NCBI RefSeq assembly: GCF_012985465.1
Contig: NZ_JAAQWN010000001.1
Span: 372,001-436,000 of the forward strand
Origin: Pseudomonas sp. WS 5079
GTDB lineage: Bacteria > Pseudomonadota > Gammaproteobacteria > Pseudomonadales > Pseudomonadaceae
Length of the DNA: 64,000 nucleotides
Direction: 5' to 3'
The position numbers were made by a program, and so were the translations under genes. The notes beneath the pieces are model-generated. The model had not been told where the DNA came from, did no database searches, and saw only the letters and a program-made list of their open reading frames with translations. Shown here one piece after another: positions 35,548-44,600 of the stretch; the first letter of the stretch is position 1; each line of letters starts with the position of its first letter.

Positions 35548-37689
35548 ATGAGCAAGACACCCGATACCGAGCCATCGCGGATTCGTGAAGGGCTGCCCTT
35601 CCCCCTTGGCGCGACCTGGGACGGTCTGGGGGTCAATTTCGCACTGTTCTCGGCCAACGCCACCAAGGTCGAGCTGTGTCTGTTCGACGATACCGGTGAA
35701 GTCGAGCTGGAGCGTATCGAACTGCCGGAGTACACCGACGAGACATTCCACGGCTACTTGCCCGACGCCCACCCGGGGCTGATTTATGGCTACCGCGTAT
35801 ACGGTGCCTACGACCCGGCCAATGGCCATCGCTTCAACCACCATAAATTGCTGATCGACCCCTATGCCAAGCAGTTGGTGGGCGAACTCAAGTGGTCCGA
35901 AGCGCTGTTTGGCTACACCATCGGCCACCCGGATGCCGACCTCAGTTTCGATGAACGCGACAGCGCGCCCTTCGTGCCCAAATGCAAAGTCATCGACCCG
36001 GCCCATACCTGGGGCAACGACCAGCCGGTACGCACGCCGTGGGACCGCACGATCATCTACGAAACCCATCTGCGCGGTATCAGCATGCGCCATCCGTCCG
36101 TGCCCGAGGCGGTGCGCGGCACCTGCGCCGGGTTGATGGTCGACGATGTGCTCAAGCACATCCGCCAACTGGGTGTGTCATCGGTGGAACTGCTGCCGAT
36201 CCACGCCTTCGTCAATGACCAGCACCTGCTGCAAAAAGGCATGACCAACTACTGGGGCTACAACAGCATCGCCTTCTTTGCCCCCGACCCGCGCTACCTG
36301 GCCAGCGGCAAGATCGCCGAGTTCAAGGAAATGGTCGCGCACCTGCACGAAGCCAAGCTGGAGGTGATCCTCGATGTGGTCTACAACCACACCGCCGAAG
36401 GCAACGAGCAGGGCCCGACCCTGTCGATGCGCGGCATCGACAATGCCTCCTACTACCGGTTGATGCCCGATGACAAACGCTTCTATATCAACGATTCCGG
36501 CACCGGCAACACCTTGGACCTGAGCCACCCTTGCGTACTGCAAATGGTCACCGACTCCTTGCGCTACTGGGCCACGGAGATGCATGTGGATGGTTTCCGC
36601 TTTGACCTGGCGACCATTCTGGGGCGTTATCACGATGGTTTTGATGAGCGTCACAGCTTCCTTGTCGCCTGCCGCCAGGACCCGGTGCTGCGCCAGGTAA
36701 AAATGATCGCCGAGCCTTGGGATGTGGGCCCAGGCGGTTATCAGGTGGGCAACTTCCCGCCGGGCTGGGTGGAATGGAATGACCGTTTCCGCGACACCGT
36801 GCGCGCCTTCTGGAAAGGCGATGACGGCCAGTTGGCCGACTTTGCCGGGCGCATGACCGCTTCCGGCGAGATGTTCAACCAGCGCGGGCGCCGGCCCTAC
36901 AGCTCGGTGAATTTCATCACCGCCCATGACGGTTTCACCCTGCACGACCTGGTGTCCTACAACGACAAGCACAATGAGGCCAACGACGAGAACAATCAGG
37001 ACGGCAGCAATAACAACCTGTCGTGGAACCACGGCGTCGAAGGCCCGACCGAAGACCCCGAGATCAACGCGCTGCGCCTGCGCCAGATGCGCAACTTCTT
37101 CGCCACCCTGTTGCTGGCCCAGGGCACGCCAATGCTGGTGGCCGGGGATGAGTTCGCCCGCACCCAGCACGGCAACAACAATGCCTACTGCCAGGACAGC
37201 GAAATCGGCTGGGTCAACTGGGAGCTGGATGAAGATGGCAAATCCCTGCTCAAGTTCGTCAAGCGCCTGATCAAGCTGCGCCTGGCCTACCCTATCCTGC
37301 GGCGCGGGCGCTTCCTGGTGGGTGACTACAACGAAGACATCGGGGTCAAGGACGTGACCTGGCTGGCTCCCGACGGCAACGAAATGACCATCGAACAGTG
37401 GGAAGACAGCCAGGGCCGCTGCCTGGGCATGTTGATGGATGGGCGCGCCCAGGAAACCGGGATCCGCCGGCCCGGGTCCGACGCCACCTTGTTGCTGGTG
37501 GTGAATGCGCACCACGACCTGGTGAATTTCCGCTTGCCCCGGGTACCGGATGGCGGCTTCTGGACCTGCATGGTCGACACCAACCAACCGGCCGTACGCG
37601 GCCAGGAACGTTTCGATTTTGACCACGAATATGCGGTGACCGGGCGCTCGTTGCTGCTATTTGAACTGCAACATGAGCAAGAGGTGTGA
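35548..37689 (+). CDS. glgX: Glycogen debranching enzyme (isoamylase type)
   Basis: This is a 713-residue GH13 enzyme that hydrolyses alpha-1,6 branches. An N-terminal CBM48-type domain (LPFPLGATWDGLGVNFALFS) precedes the barrel; the nucleophile is Asp353 (DGFRFDLATILGR), the acid Glu389 (MIAEPWDVGPGGYQ) and the third carboxylate is in FITAHDGFTLHDLVSYN. It supplies linear glucan to TreY and MalQ. The start follows GCAGGAG by a normal distance. Its stop is only one base before the next gene, so it heads a five-gene operon that continues into a cassette unrelated to known glycogen enzymes. Confidence 0.96.
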   Translation: MSKTPDTEPSRIREGLPFPLGATWDGLGVNFALFSANATKVELCLFDDTGEVELERIELPEYTDETFHGYLPDAHPGLIYGYRVYGAYDPANGHRFNHHKLLIDPYAKQLVGELKWSEALFGYTIGHPDADLSFDERDSAPFVPKCKVIDPAHTWGNDQPVRTPWDRTIIYETHLRGISMRHPSVPEAVRGTCAGLMVDDVLKHIRQLGVSSVELLPIHAFVNDQHLLQKGMTNYWGYNSIAFFAPDPRYLASGKIAEFKEMVAHLHEAKLEVILDVVYNHTAEGNEQGPTLSMRGIDNASYYRLMPDDKRFYINDSGTGNTLDLSHPCVLQMVTDSLRYWATEMHVDGFRFDLATILGRYHDGFDERHSFLVACRQDPVLRQVKMIAEPWDVGPGGYQVGNFPPGWVEWNDRFRDTVRAFWKGDDGQLADFAGRMTASGEMFNQRGRRPYSSVNFITAHDGFTLHDLVSYNDKHNEANDENNQDGSNNNLSWNHGVEGPTEDPEINALRLRQMRNFFATLLLAQGTPMLVAGDEFARTQHGNNNAYCQDSEIGWVNWELDEDGKSLLKFVKRLIKLRLAYPILRRGRFLVGDYNEDIGVKDVTWLAPDGNEMTIEQWEDSQGRCLGMLMDGRAQETGIRRPGSDATLLLVVNAHHDLVNFRLPRVPDGGFWTCMVDTNQPAVRGQERFDFDHEYAVTGRSLLLFELQHEQEV

Positions 37690-37690
37690 A

Positions 37691-38692
37691 ATGGCTCTAC
37701 ACGGGTTTTTGCAACGCAATCCCCAGGGACTGGCCGACACCCAAGGCCTTGGCCAGACCCTGAGGGCCCTGGTGGATGCGGGCCTCGACCAATTGCCGCG
37801 CCCCGGTAGCGGGCAGACGCTGCTGCGCTTCAGCGAACTGGCCCAGGTGGCCGGCCACGACCTGAGCCTGTGCAAGCTGTTTGAAGGGCACACCGATGCA
37901 CTGGCGATCATGGCCGAGCTCGACAGCCCGGCCCCACCTGCCGGTAGCACCTGGGGCATGTGGGCCGCCGAGCCGCCGACGGCACGGGTGCAGGTTCGGC
38001 GTGAGGGCTCGCAGTGGCTGCTGCATGGGCGCAAGGCCTGGTGCTCCGGGGCGGCGGTGGTCAGCCACGGGTTGTTGACTGCCTGGGATGAACAGGCGCG
38101 CCAGCAGTTGGTTGCAGTGTCGATGGACCAGCCGGGTGTCCAGGTCACCGGTGAAGGCTGGCAAGCCGTGGGCATGGGCGCGTGCGCCAGTGTCGAAGTG
38201 CGGTTCGAGAATGCCGTGGCGCTGGCCGTGGGCGAGCCAGGGGATTACCTGCAACGCCCAGGGTTCTGGCAAGGAGGGGTTGGCATCGCCGCCTGCTGGT
38301 ACGGCGCGGCGCAGCGCTTGGCCGAGGCCCTGCGCGAACACTGTGACCGTCGTGCAGAACCCCATGCCCTGGCCCATCTGGGTGCGGTGGACATGGCCTT
38401 GTTCGCCGCCGCCACGGTGCTGCGCAGCGCTGCGCGGCAGATCGACGAGCAACCCCAGGCCAACGCCCAGTTGCTGGCGCGCCGGACGCGGGCAGTGATT
38501 GAAGCGGCGGCCAACGAAGTCATCCATCACGTCGGCAGGGCCATGGGAGCCGGGCCCTATTGCCAGGACCGGCACTTCGCGCAATTGATCGCAGACCTGC
38601 CGGTGTACTTGCGCCAAAGCCATGCCGAGCGGGACCTGGCAGCGCTCGGCGAGCAACTGTCGAGCGCAGCTGGCGGGACATGGCAACTATGA
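37691..38692 (+). CDS. Acyl-CoA dehydrogenase-fold flavoprotein lacking the usual catalytic Glu
   Basis: This is a 333-residue protein of the acyl-CoA dehydrogenase superfamily, shorter than the usual 380. The N-terminal helical domain is reduced; the middle domain shows RREGSQWLLHGRKAWCSGA and GMGACASVEVRFENAVAL, equivalent to the FAD-binding strands. The C-terminus reads VGRAMGAGPYCQDRHFAQ then PVYLRQSHAERDLAALGEQL: where ordinary dehydrogenases have EGTSE it has RQSHAERD, as in flavin monooxygenases of the same fold. The ATG lies one base after the glgX stop, and the gene overlaps the deacetylase by four bases. The substrate is unknown; an oxidation step in making a modified glycoside is a guess. 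Confidence 0.85.
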   Translation: MALHGFLQRNPQGLADTQGLGQTLRALVDAGLDQLPRPGSGQTLLRFSELAQVAGHDLSLCKLFEGHTDALAIMAELDSPAPPAGSTWGMWAAEPPTARVQVRREGSQWLLHGRKAWCSGAAVVSHGLLTAWDEQARQQLVAVSMDQPGVQVTGEGWQAVGMGACASVEVRFENAVALAVGEPGDYLQRPGFWQGGVGIAACWYGAAQRLAEALREHCDRRAEPHALAHLGAVDMALFAAATVLRSAARQIDEQPQANAQLLARRTRAVIEAAANEVIHHVGRAMGAGPYCQDRHFAQLIADLPVYLRQSHAERDLAALGEQLSSAAGGTWQL

Positions 38693-39447
38693 AAGCCAAC
38701 CCGATTGTCGGCCAAGGCACGCCCCTGCGCGCCTGGCAAGGCTCTGCCCGTGTCGCCGGCCTGCCTCTGATCAGCGTGGCGCAACTGGTGCCTGAAGGTT
38801 GCCGCGCGGTGATCATCGCGCCCCATCCGGATGATGAAGTACTGGGCTGCGGCGGTTTGTTACAAGGCTTGGCGGCGTTGGGCCGCGAGTTGCTGCTGGT
38901 TTCAGTCACGGACGGTTGCGCCAGCCATCCGGGCTCAACCCGTTGGCCAAGGCAACGCCTGCGCGAGGTTCGTCCCCGTGAGTCGGCCGAGGCCCTGCAG
39001 CGCCTGGGTTGGCCGCAGCAACGCCTGAGCTGGTTGCGCGGCGGTTTTTCCGACAGCCAGGTGCAGGCGCGCGAACCTGCGCTGACGGCGTTTATCCAGC
39101 AGCACCTGCAACCCGAAGACGTGGTGTTCACCACCTGGCGCGAAGACGGCCATTGCGACCACGAAGCGGTTGGCCGCGCCAGCGCCCAGGCGGCCCGGGC
39201 AGTCGGCGCGCGCCTGATCGAGCTACCGGTGTGGACCTGGCACTGGGCAACCCCCGAGGACCCACGGGTACCCTGGCACCGCGCGCACAAGATTGCCCTG
39301 GCACCCGCGGCCGTGGCCCGCAAACGCCACGCCCTGCACGCGTTCACCAGCCAACTGGAAGGCGACCCGCAGGTCGACCTGCCGCCCGTCTTGCCGCCCC
39401 ATGTGCTGGAGCGGCTGTTGCAACCTTTTGAAGTGGTGTTTCTATGA
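38689..39447 (+). CDS. PIG-L family zinc-dependent N-deacetylase
   Basis: This is a 252-residue LmbE/PIG-L (MshB/BshB-like) enzyme. The zinc site is complete: His46 and Asp49 in APHPDDEVLGCGG and His158 in DGHCDHEAVGRA, with the general base Asp48 and the acid His155 also present. Family members remove the acetyl group from GlcNAc in small glycosides or lipids. The start chosen is the ATGA overlap with the flavoprotein; an ATG three codons earlier is possible. It is followed by a NodS-like methyltransferase with another four-base overlap. A diverged paralogue lies at 40871-41635. Confidence 0.92.
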   Translation: MKANPIVGQGTPLRAWQGSARVAGLPLISVAQLVPEGCRAVIIAPHPDDEVLGCGGLLQGLAALGRELLLVSVTDGCASHPGSTRWPRQRLREVRPRESAEALQRLGWPQQRLSWLRGGFSDSQVQAREPALTAFIQQHLQPEDVVFTTWREDGHCDHEAVGRASAQAARAVGARLIELPVWTWHWATPEDPRVPWHRAHKIALAPAAVARKRHALHAFTSQLEGDPQVDLPPVLPPHVLERLLQPFEVVFL

Positions 39448-40043
39448 GTGTGGCCACGGCTTACTTCGACCAACTGTTTGTCGACAACGACGACCCCTGG
39501 GCCTTCCGCCAGCGCTGGTACGAGCAGCGCAAGCGCGCCTTGACCCTGGCGCTGCTGACTCGGCCGCGCTACGCCTCGATTTTCGAACCCGGCTGCGCCA
39601 ATGGCGAATTGAGCGCCGAACTGGCAACGCGCTGTGAGCGCCTGCTGTGCTGCGATACCGCTACGGCGGCGGTAGCCCTCGCGCAAGCGCGCCTGCAGGA
39701 GTTTGGCCACGCCCAGGTCGAGCGGCTGCGATTGCCTGCACAGTGGCCGCACGGCTCGTTCGAACTGATCGTCCTCAGCGAGTGGTGCTACTACCTTGAT
39801 CATGACGATTTGTGCGTGCTGATCGATCAGGCCCTGGGCGCACTCAGCCCGGATGGCCAGGTCCTGGCCTGCCACTGGCGAGCGCCCATCGACGGTTGCC
39901 CGCAAACCGCCGAACAGGTCCACCAACTGCTGCACCAACGCCTGGGCATGTCGCGCGTGGCGCAGGTGGCTGACAGCGATTTCCTACTCGACCTGTGGTC
40001 TCGCGAAAGCGCCTCGGTCGCCCATCTTGAGGGGCTGCGATGA
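39444..40043 (+). CDS. NodS-like SAM-dependent methyltransferase
   Basis: This is a 199-residue class I methyltransferase. It begins TAYFDQLFVDNDDPWAFRQR, the N-terminal signature of the NodS family, whose rhizobial member N-methylates deacetylated chitooligosaccharides. SAM-binding motif I is IFEPGCANGELSAELATRC, the acidic residue after strand 2 is in LLCCDTATAAV, and FELIVLSEWCYYL is motif II-like. Following directly after a deacetylase gene, N-methylation of the freed amine would make sense, but the substrate is unknown. It overlaps both neighbours by four bases. Confidence 0.9.
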   Translation: MSVATAYFDQLFVDNDDPWAFRQRWYEQRKRALTLALLTRPRYASIFEPGCANGELSAELATRCERLLCCDTATAAVALAQARLQEFGHAQVERLRLPAQWPHGSFELIVLSEWCYYLDHDDLCVLIDQALGALSPDGQVLACHWRAPIDGCPQTAEQVHQLLHQRLGMSRVAQVADSDFLLDLWSRESASVAHLEGLR

Positions 40044-40699
40044 TCGGCATTCTGATTCCGGTGCATAACGAAGAGGCGCTGCTGGCCGAGTGCCTGAAAG
40101 CCGCGATGATCGCCGCCAGCCATCCGGGACTGCTCGGTGAGCAGGTACAGATACTGGTGGTGCTCGACAGTTGTACCGATGGCAGCGCCGCCATTGCCGA
40201 GGCGTTCGGGGTACACAGCCTGAGCGTTGCGGCACGCAATGTCGGCCAGGTGCGTGGAATCGGTGCGCGGCATCTGTTGAACCAGGGCGCGCGCTGGATT
40301 TCCTGCACCGATGCCGACAGCCGCGTGGCGGGCGATTGGCTGGTGGCGCAACTGGCCCTGGGGGTGGATGCAGTCTGTGGCACGGTCACGGTGGATGCCT
40401 GGAGCGACGGTTTCGACGAGGCGGCGCAGATCCGCTACCACCAGGCCTATCAGGCCAGTGACGGGCACCGGCACATTCATGGGGCCAACCTCGGCGTCAG
40501 CGCCGGCGCCTACGTGCGCGCTGGCGGGTTTGAGCCCCTGGCCTGCCATGAGGACGTGCAACTGGTGCGCCAACTGGAGCGTTGCGGCGCAACCATAGCC
40601 TGGAGCCATGCCCCACAAGTCATCACCAGCGCCCGCTTGGACTGCCGCGCACAGGGAGGCTTTGGCGACTATTTGAAAGGCCTGATGTTGCCATCTTGA
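40040..40699 (+). CDS. Family 2 glycosyltransferase
   Basis: This is a 219-residue cytosolic GT-A enzyme beginning MIGILIPVHNEEALLAECL. Nucleotide-binding residues are in LVVLDSCTDGS and the metal-binding DAD in ISCTDADSRV; the acceptor-side motif HIHGANLGVSAGAYVRAGGF and the catalytic acidic residues in CHEDVQLVRQLE follow. No membrane segments are visible. It is the last gene of the glgX-coupled cassette and is joined to the methyltransferase gene by a four-base overlap. It probably transfers a sugar, perhaps GlcNAc for later deacetylation, to an unknown acceptor. Confidence 0.92.
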   Translation: MIGILIPVHNEEALLAECLKAAMIAASHPGLLGEQVQILVVLDSCTDGSAAIAEAFGVHSLSVAARNVGQVRGIGARHLLNQGARWISCTDADSRVAGDWLVAQLALGVDAVCGTVTVDAWSDGFDEAAQIRYHQAYQASDGHRHIHGANLGVSAGAYVRAGGFEPLACHEDVQLVRQLERCGATIAWSHAPQVITSARLDCRAQGGFGDYLKGLMLPS

Positions 40700-40787
40700 A
40701 AAACTTACAACTTTGCCCGGCGAAATCCGGGTGATGAACAATACTCAAGCACGGCAATCTTAGGATTCGGAATGCCAGCGTGCCGCA

Positions 40788-40803
40788 CCGGCCATGAGGC
40801 CGG
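40788..40803 (+). other. Short hairpin upstream of the second PIG-L gene
   Basis: CCGGCC, the loop ATGA and GGCCGG form a perfect 6-bp stem in the 171-base gap between the glycosyltransferase and the second deacetylase-like gene. It has no T tract; it may sit in the leader of the second gene. Confidence 0.35.
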
Positions 40804-40870
40804 CGCGACAAAAAGGAGAGTCGACCCGGCCACGGGGCACGACCTGCATTACCAGGACAAGGACGTAACA

Positions 40871-41635
40871 TTGATCAATCCCGCCACTTTGAACGACGTT
40901 CGCCGCACGCCGGCGCAAATCTGGAACAGCGCGCCGCAATTGGCGCAAATCCCCACCATCAGCCCTTCCCTACTGGTGCCTCCTGGCTCGCGAGTGGTGG
41001 TGGTGGCGCCGCATCCGGGTGACGAAGTGCTGGCCTGTGGCGGTTTGCTGCAACTGCTCAGCGCCCTCGACTATCCCTTGAAACTGATCTCGATCACCGA
41101 CGGCAGCGCCAGCCATCCGGGCTCCAACCAGTGGTCGGCACAGCGCTTGAGCGTGTTCCGGCCCCAGGAGAGTGTCGAGGCCCTGCGCCGCCTCGGCTTG
41201 CCCATGCATAGCTTGAAGTGGATTCGCGGGGGCTTTTGCGACAACGCCCTGGCGGGCCGCGAACAGCTCTTGAGCCAATTTATCGCCCGCTACCTGCAAC
41301 CCGGTGACGTCGTATTCACCACCTGGCGCAATGATGGCAATGACGACCACGATGCCGTCGGCCGTGCCACCGCCATCGCCTGCGCGCTGACCGGCGCGCG
41401 CCTGCTGGAGCTGCCGATCTGGGCCTGGCACTGGCCCGCCCGCGAAGCCGGGCGCATGCCCTGGCAGTGCGCGCGCAAGATACGCCTCGACACCTGGAGC
41501 GTGGCGCGCAAACGCCACGCGGCCCATGCCTACGCCAGCCAGTTGCTCGGCGACCCTTTGATCGGCCTGGCGCCGATGCTGCCCCCGGTGCTGCTGGAGC
41601 GCATGCGCGTACCCTACGAGATTGTGTTTCTGTAA
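40871..41635 (+). CDS. PIG-L paralogue lacking catalytic acid and base (putative pseudoenzyme)
   Basis: This is a 254-residue protein clearly paralogous to the deacetylase at 38689-39447 along its whole length (shared SHPGS, WIRGGF-type, DVVFTTWR and VARKRHA segments). The TTG start at 40871 follows AAGGAC by seven bases and matches the paralogue's N-terminus; an in-frame ATG at 40772 would add 33 unrelated residues. Zinc ligands are kept (His48 and Asp51 in APHPGDEVLACGG, His160 in DGNDDHDAVGRA), but the general base Asp is Gly50 and the acid His is Asn157. It may be inactive and regulatory, a binding partner of the first enzyme, or an enzyme with another chemistry. It is convergent with the large toxin-like gene. 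Confidence 0.88.
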   Translation: MINPATLNDVRRTPAQIWNSAPQLAQIPTISPSLLVPPGSRVVVVAPHPGDEVLACGGLLQLLSALDYPLKLISITDGSASHPGSNQWSAQRLSVFRPQESVEALRRLGLPMHSLKWIRGGFCDNALAGREQLLSQFIARYLQPGDVVFTTWRNDGNDDHDAVGRATAIACALTGARLLELPIWAWHWPAREAGRMPWQCARKIRLDTWSVARKRHAAHAYASQLLGDPLIGLAPMLPPVLLERMRVPYEIVFL

Positions 41636-41672
41636 TGCCTTGGAGCACCACGCCACACGGCGTTACGCAGTC

Positions 41673-44600
41673 CTATTGAAACACCTGCGCCTCGCCATCG
41701 ACGGTGGCGCGGATCCAGCGTGGCTCCATGGGGTCGCTCCACACCGAGCGCGGCGGCGTGCCCCCGTCGCTGATCAGGATGCGCCGGCCCGACTGGCTCC
41801 ACTCCTGCATCCGCGCCTTGAATTGGGCCGGATAGTCCGCGGCCTTGCACGAAATGCCGGCCCACGGGTCGACCACCCACGCCTCGTCCCATTCCGGCCC
41901 CGTGAAGCCTTTGCTGCGCGGCTGGCCGGGCGGCCCGCCGACCACGGCGAATGTATGCCCCTTGACCTGGGCGATCCGCGCATTGCCGCCACTGGCGTTG
42001 ATCGTATCCACCGCCACCTTGGCCATCTGGTCGCAATTGCCGGCACCGGTCTTGAGGACCATTTGCGAATAGTTGGGCGCCCCAGTGCGGGTGTAGAGCC
42101 AGCCCACCATCTCCGTGGCTGTCTGGCTGCGAACGACCTCTGCGGGAAGGCCGGGAACCTGTTGATTGGCCGACCTTATGCCCGTGGCCTGGAACTGCTC
42201 CTCAACCGCTTTGCTGCCGCCCTGTGCATATAAATGGTTCTGCTGTTCGGTCGGCAACAGGGCGAAGTCCGCGGGTTTGTTGATCGGCGAGAGCCGCACC
42301 GGTTTTGCCGCAACCACCACATGCCCAGGGTTGCTCCCGGCGGCATACACCCCCATCAAGACTTCACGCTGCTTTTCGGGGGGAAGTGCGCGCAGGACCT
42401 GGACCAAGTGGTCGATTTCCGCAGGCGACATGGGCTCGTCCGCGACAATTTTCTTGATCAGGGTCTCAAGGCTGGGCAGTACCACTAGCGGGTTATCCGG
42501 CAGTCCCTGCGCCACAAAACTGTAGACATCCTTGTAGTGGTCGTACCGGCGGATGAACTCCAGGTCCAGTGGGCCACTGCGGGTCAGGCGATGAAAGTCC
42601 AGCTTGCCGGTGCCGTCCAGCGGCGCGAAGAAATACACCCCGGTATCGCCCTCGACCATCACGTATTGCTGGCCAGCATGGTCGATCTTGAGCCCTCTGA
42701 CGACGCGCTGATCGTTGCTCAAATCGCTGATGGCATCCATTTTGATCACCAGCGTTTCCTGATTGAGCGCCCGGGGCACGCCGAAGTCGTCGTAACCAAA
42801 GTCCGGCTCATTGACCACGGTGCCAGAGGTACGGTTTTTGTAGGTGACAGGCTGGGTGCTGGCCATCGGCAGCAGTTCCTGGTTGCCTGCTTCGTTGACG
42901 CGGTAGCGACGGTGTTCGTGAATCACCGTGCGTGGCCCTTTCACCGGGCCCGCGCCGGGAATCAGGCGGCGATGCTCCAGGGCCTGGGCGTCCTGAAATA
43001 TCGGAGTGCCGCCAGGTTCGATTTGCTTGGTGTAGCACAGGTCACCCAGATCGCGCTTGAAACGCCGGCCCCCGACACCACAGGTCAATACGAAGCCTTC
43101 AAAGGGCTCGGTATCGCTGGGGCCGCCCAGTTTGATCAGGCTCTCGGGGTTTTTCGGGCGATAACGATAGACGTCATCACCGACCACCACATCACTGTGC
43201 GTGCGCCGATGCAGGACGCGGGCCTGGTCACTGGTGATGCCTTCGGCCACCCGTACAGTCTGGCCTGGCGCCAGGGGCCTGGCGGTCAGGGGGATTTGCT
43301 GGGTGATGTCGTAACGGCCTCTGCCAGGCAGTTCAAGGGCGGCCGATTGTCTGAATTTCGCAATGCCGGCCTGGACCTCCTTGAGTTGGAGGCTCCCGTG
43401 CTTCATCAGACGGCTCCCGACGCTGTTCAGCGCGGGCATCACCGGGTCCAGGGGGTTGAGATTGCGCGCCACGGAAACCGCGAACTTCTTCACCAGCGGC
43501 GCAAATTTTGGCAGCAGTGCGCGCACGCCGATCTTGCCGGCCTGGGATAGCAGGCGCACCGAGCCTGCTGCCAGCTTGCCCGCCGGGCTGGCGAAGGTCA
43601 GTAGCCCATCGACCACCAGCTCCATGATGCCCTGCTTGGTGTTGCCGTTGACCAGGTTCTCAATACCACTCCAGAACGGAATAACCATTTGGCCGACGCC
43701 TTTGACCCGCTCCCAGAATGCTTCATCGTTTTTATGCGCTGCGCTTTCCCGGGCGGGGTCCGACGCGGCCCATTGCTTGAGCGTGTCCTCATCGACATAA
43801 AACAGATCCGTGGTAATGGCCTTGGCAATGGCGACCGAACGCTCGGAGTCAAAGGTGCGCGGCACCAAACTTTTGGATGGGTTTCCCGTCGCGGCGAAGT
43901 GCGCAAGCTGTTGCGGCACCACGATCGAAAAACTCTTGGGTCTAGGCCCCTTGCCTGCCGTGTAGGCGGCCCACTGCTGCTTGAACTCGGCCCGGCTGTC
44001 GGGGCGGGTATTGCGCACCACCAACTCTTCGCTAGGCACGCCGTCTGCGGCGTGCTCAACAGAGATGAAGTCCTTGCCATAGCTTTTGTCCGCAGGATTG
44101 TAGGCCTCCAGGATCGGCTGCAAGTCGTCGCGGCGCCGGGCGATGCCCTTGAGCGGATTGATTTCGTAGTAGTTTGTCTGGCCGTCATGCACGGCCTTGA
44201 GAATAAACGCCGGGCGTGTCACGGCGGCCCGTTTCTCTTCATCCGTCTCATGGCCGGGGCCGGGCTTTGTGCGCAGGGCAAACACCGTGACGTCACCCTG
44301 CTCAAGCGCTGTGCGATCCTTTATGGGCAACTGGGTCAGTTGGCTGCCGATAAGTTGTGAATAGGCAACCTTGGTGTCGGCCAGGTATTGGTCAAACTTG
44401 CCCTGGAACTGGTCTTCGTCATACACAGGGTATTGATAGCGGATGTCCGAGGGGGTGATTTTCTCACCGCTCATGTGCCGGTACAGGGCAAAAATCGGGC
44501 TGATCATGCTCAGCAGTTCGGTACGCGAGGTGCCCTTCTCCATGCGCTCGAAATAATCCTTGCGCATCGGCACATCGGCTGCCATTTGCTGGGTTGCCGC

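Noticed and set aside
40772..40870. Upstream ATG at 40772 as start of the second PIG-L gene
   Set aside because: It adds 33 residues not present in the paralogue and spans a hairpin; TTG 40871 has a better-placed ribosome site. Not fully excluded.
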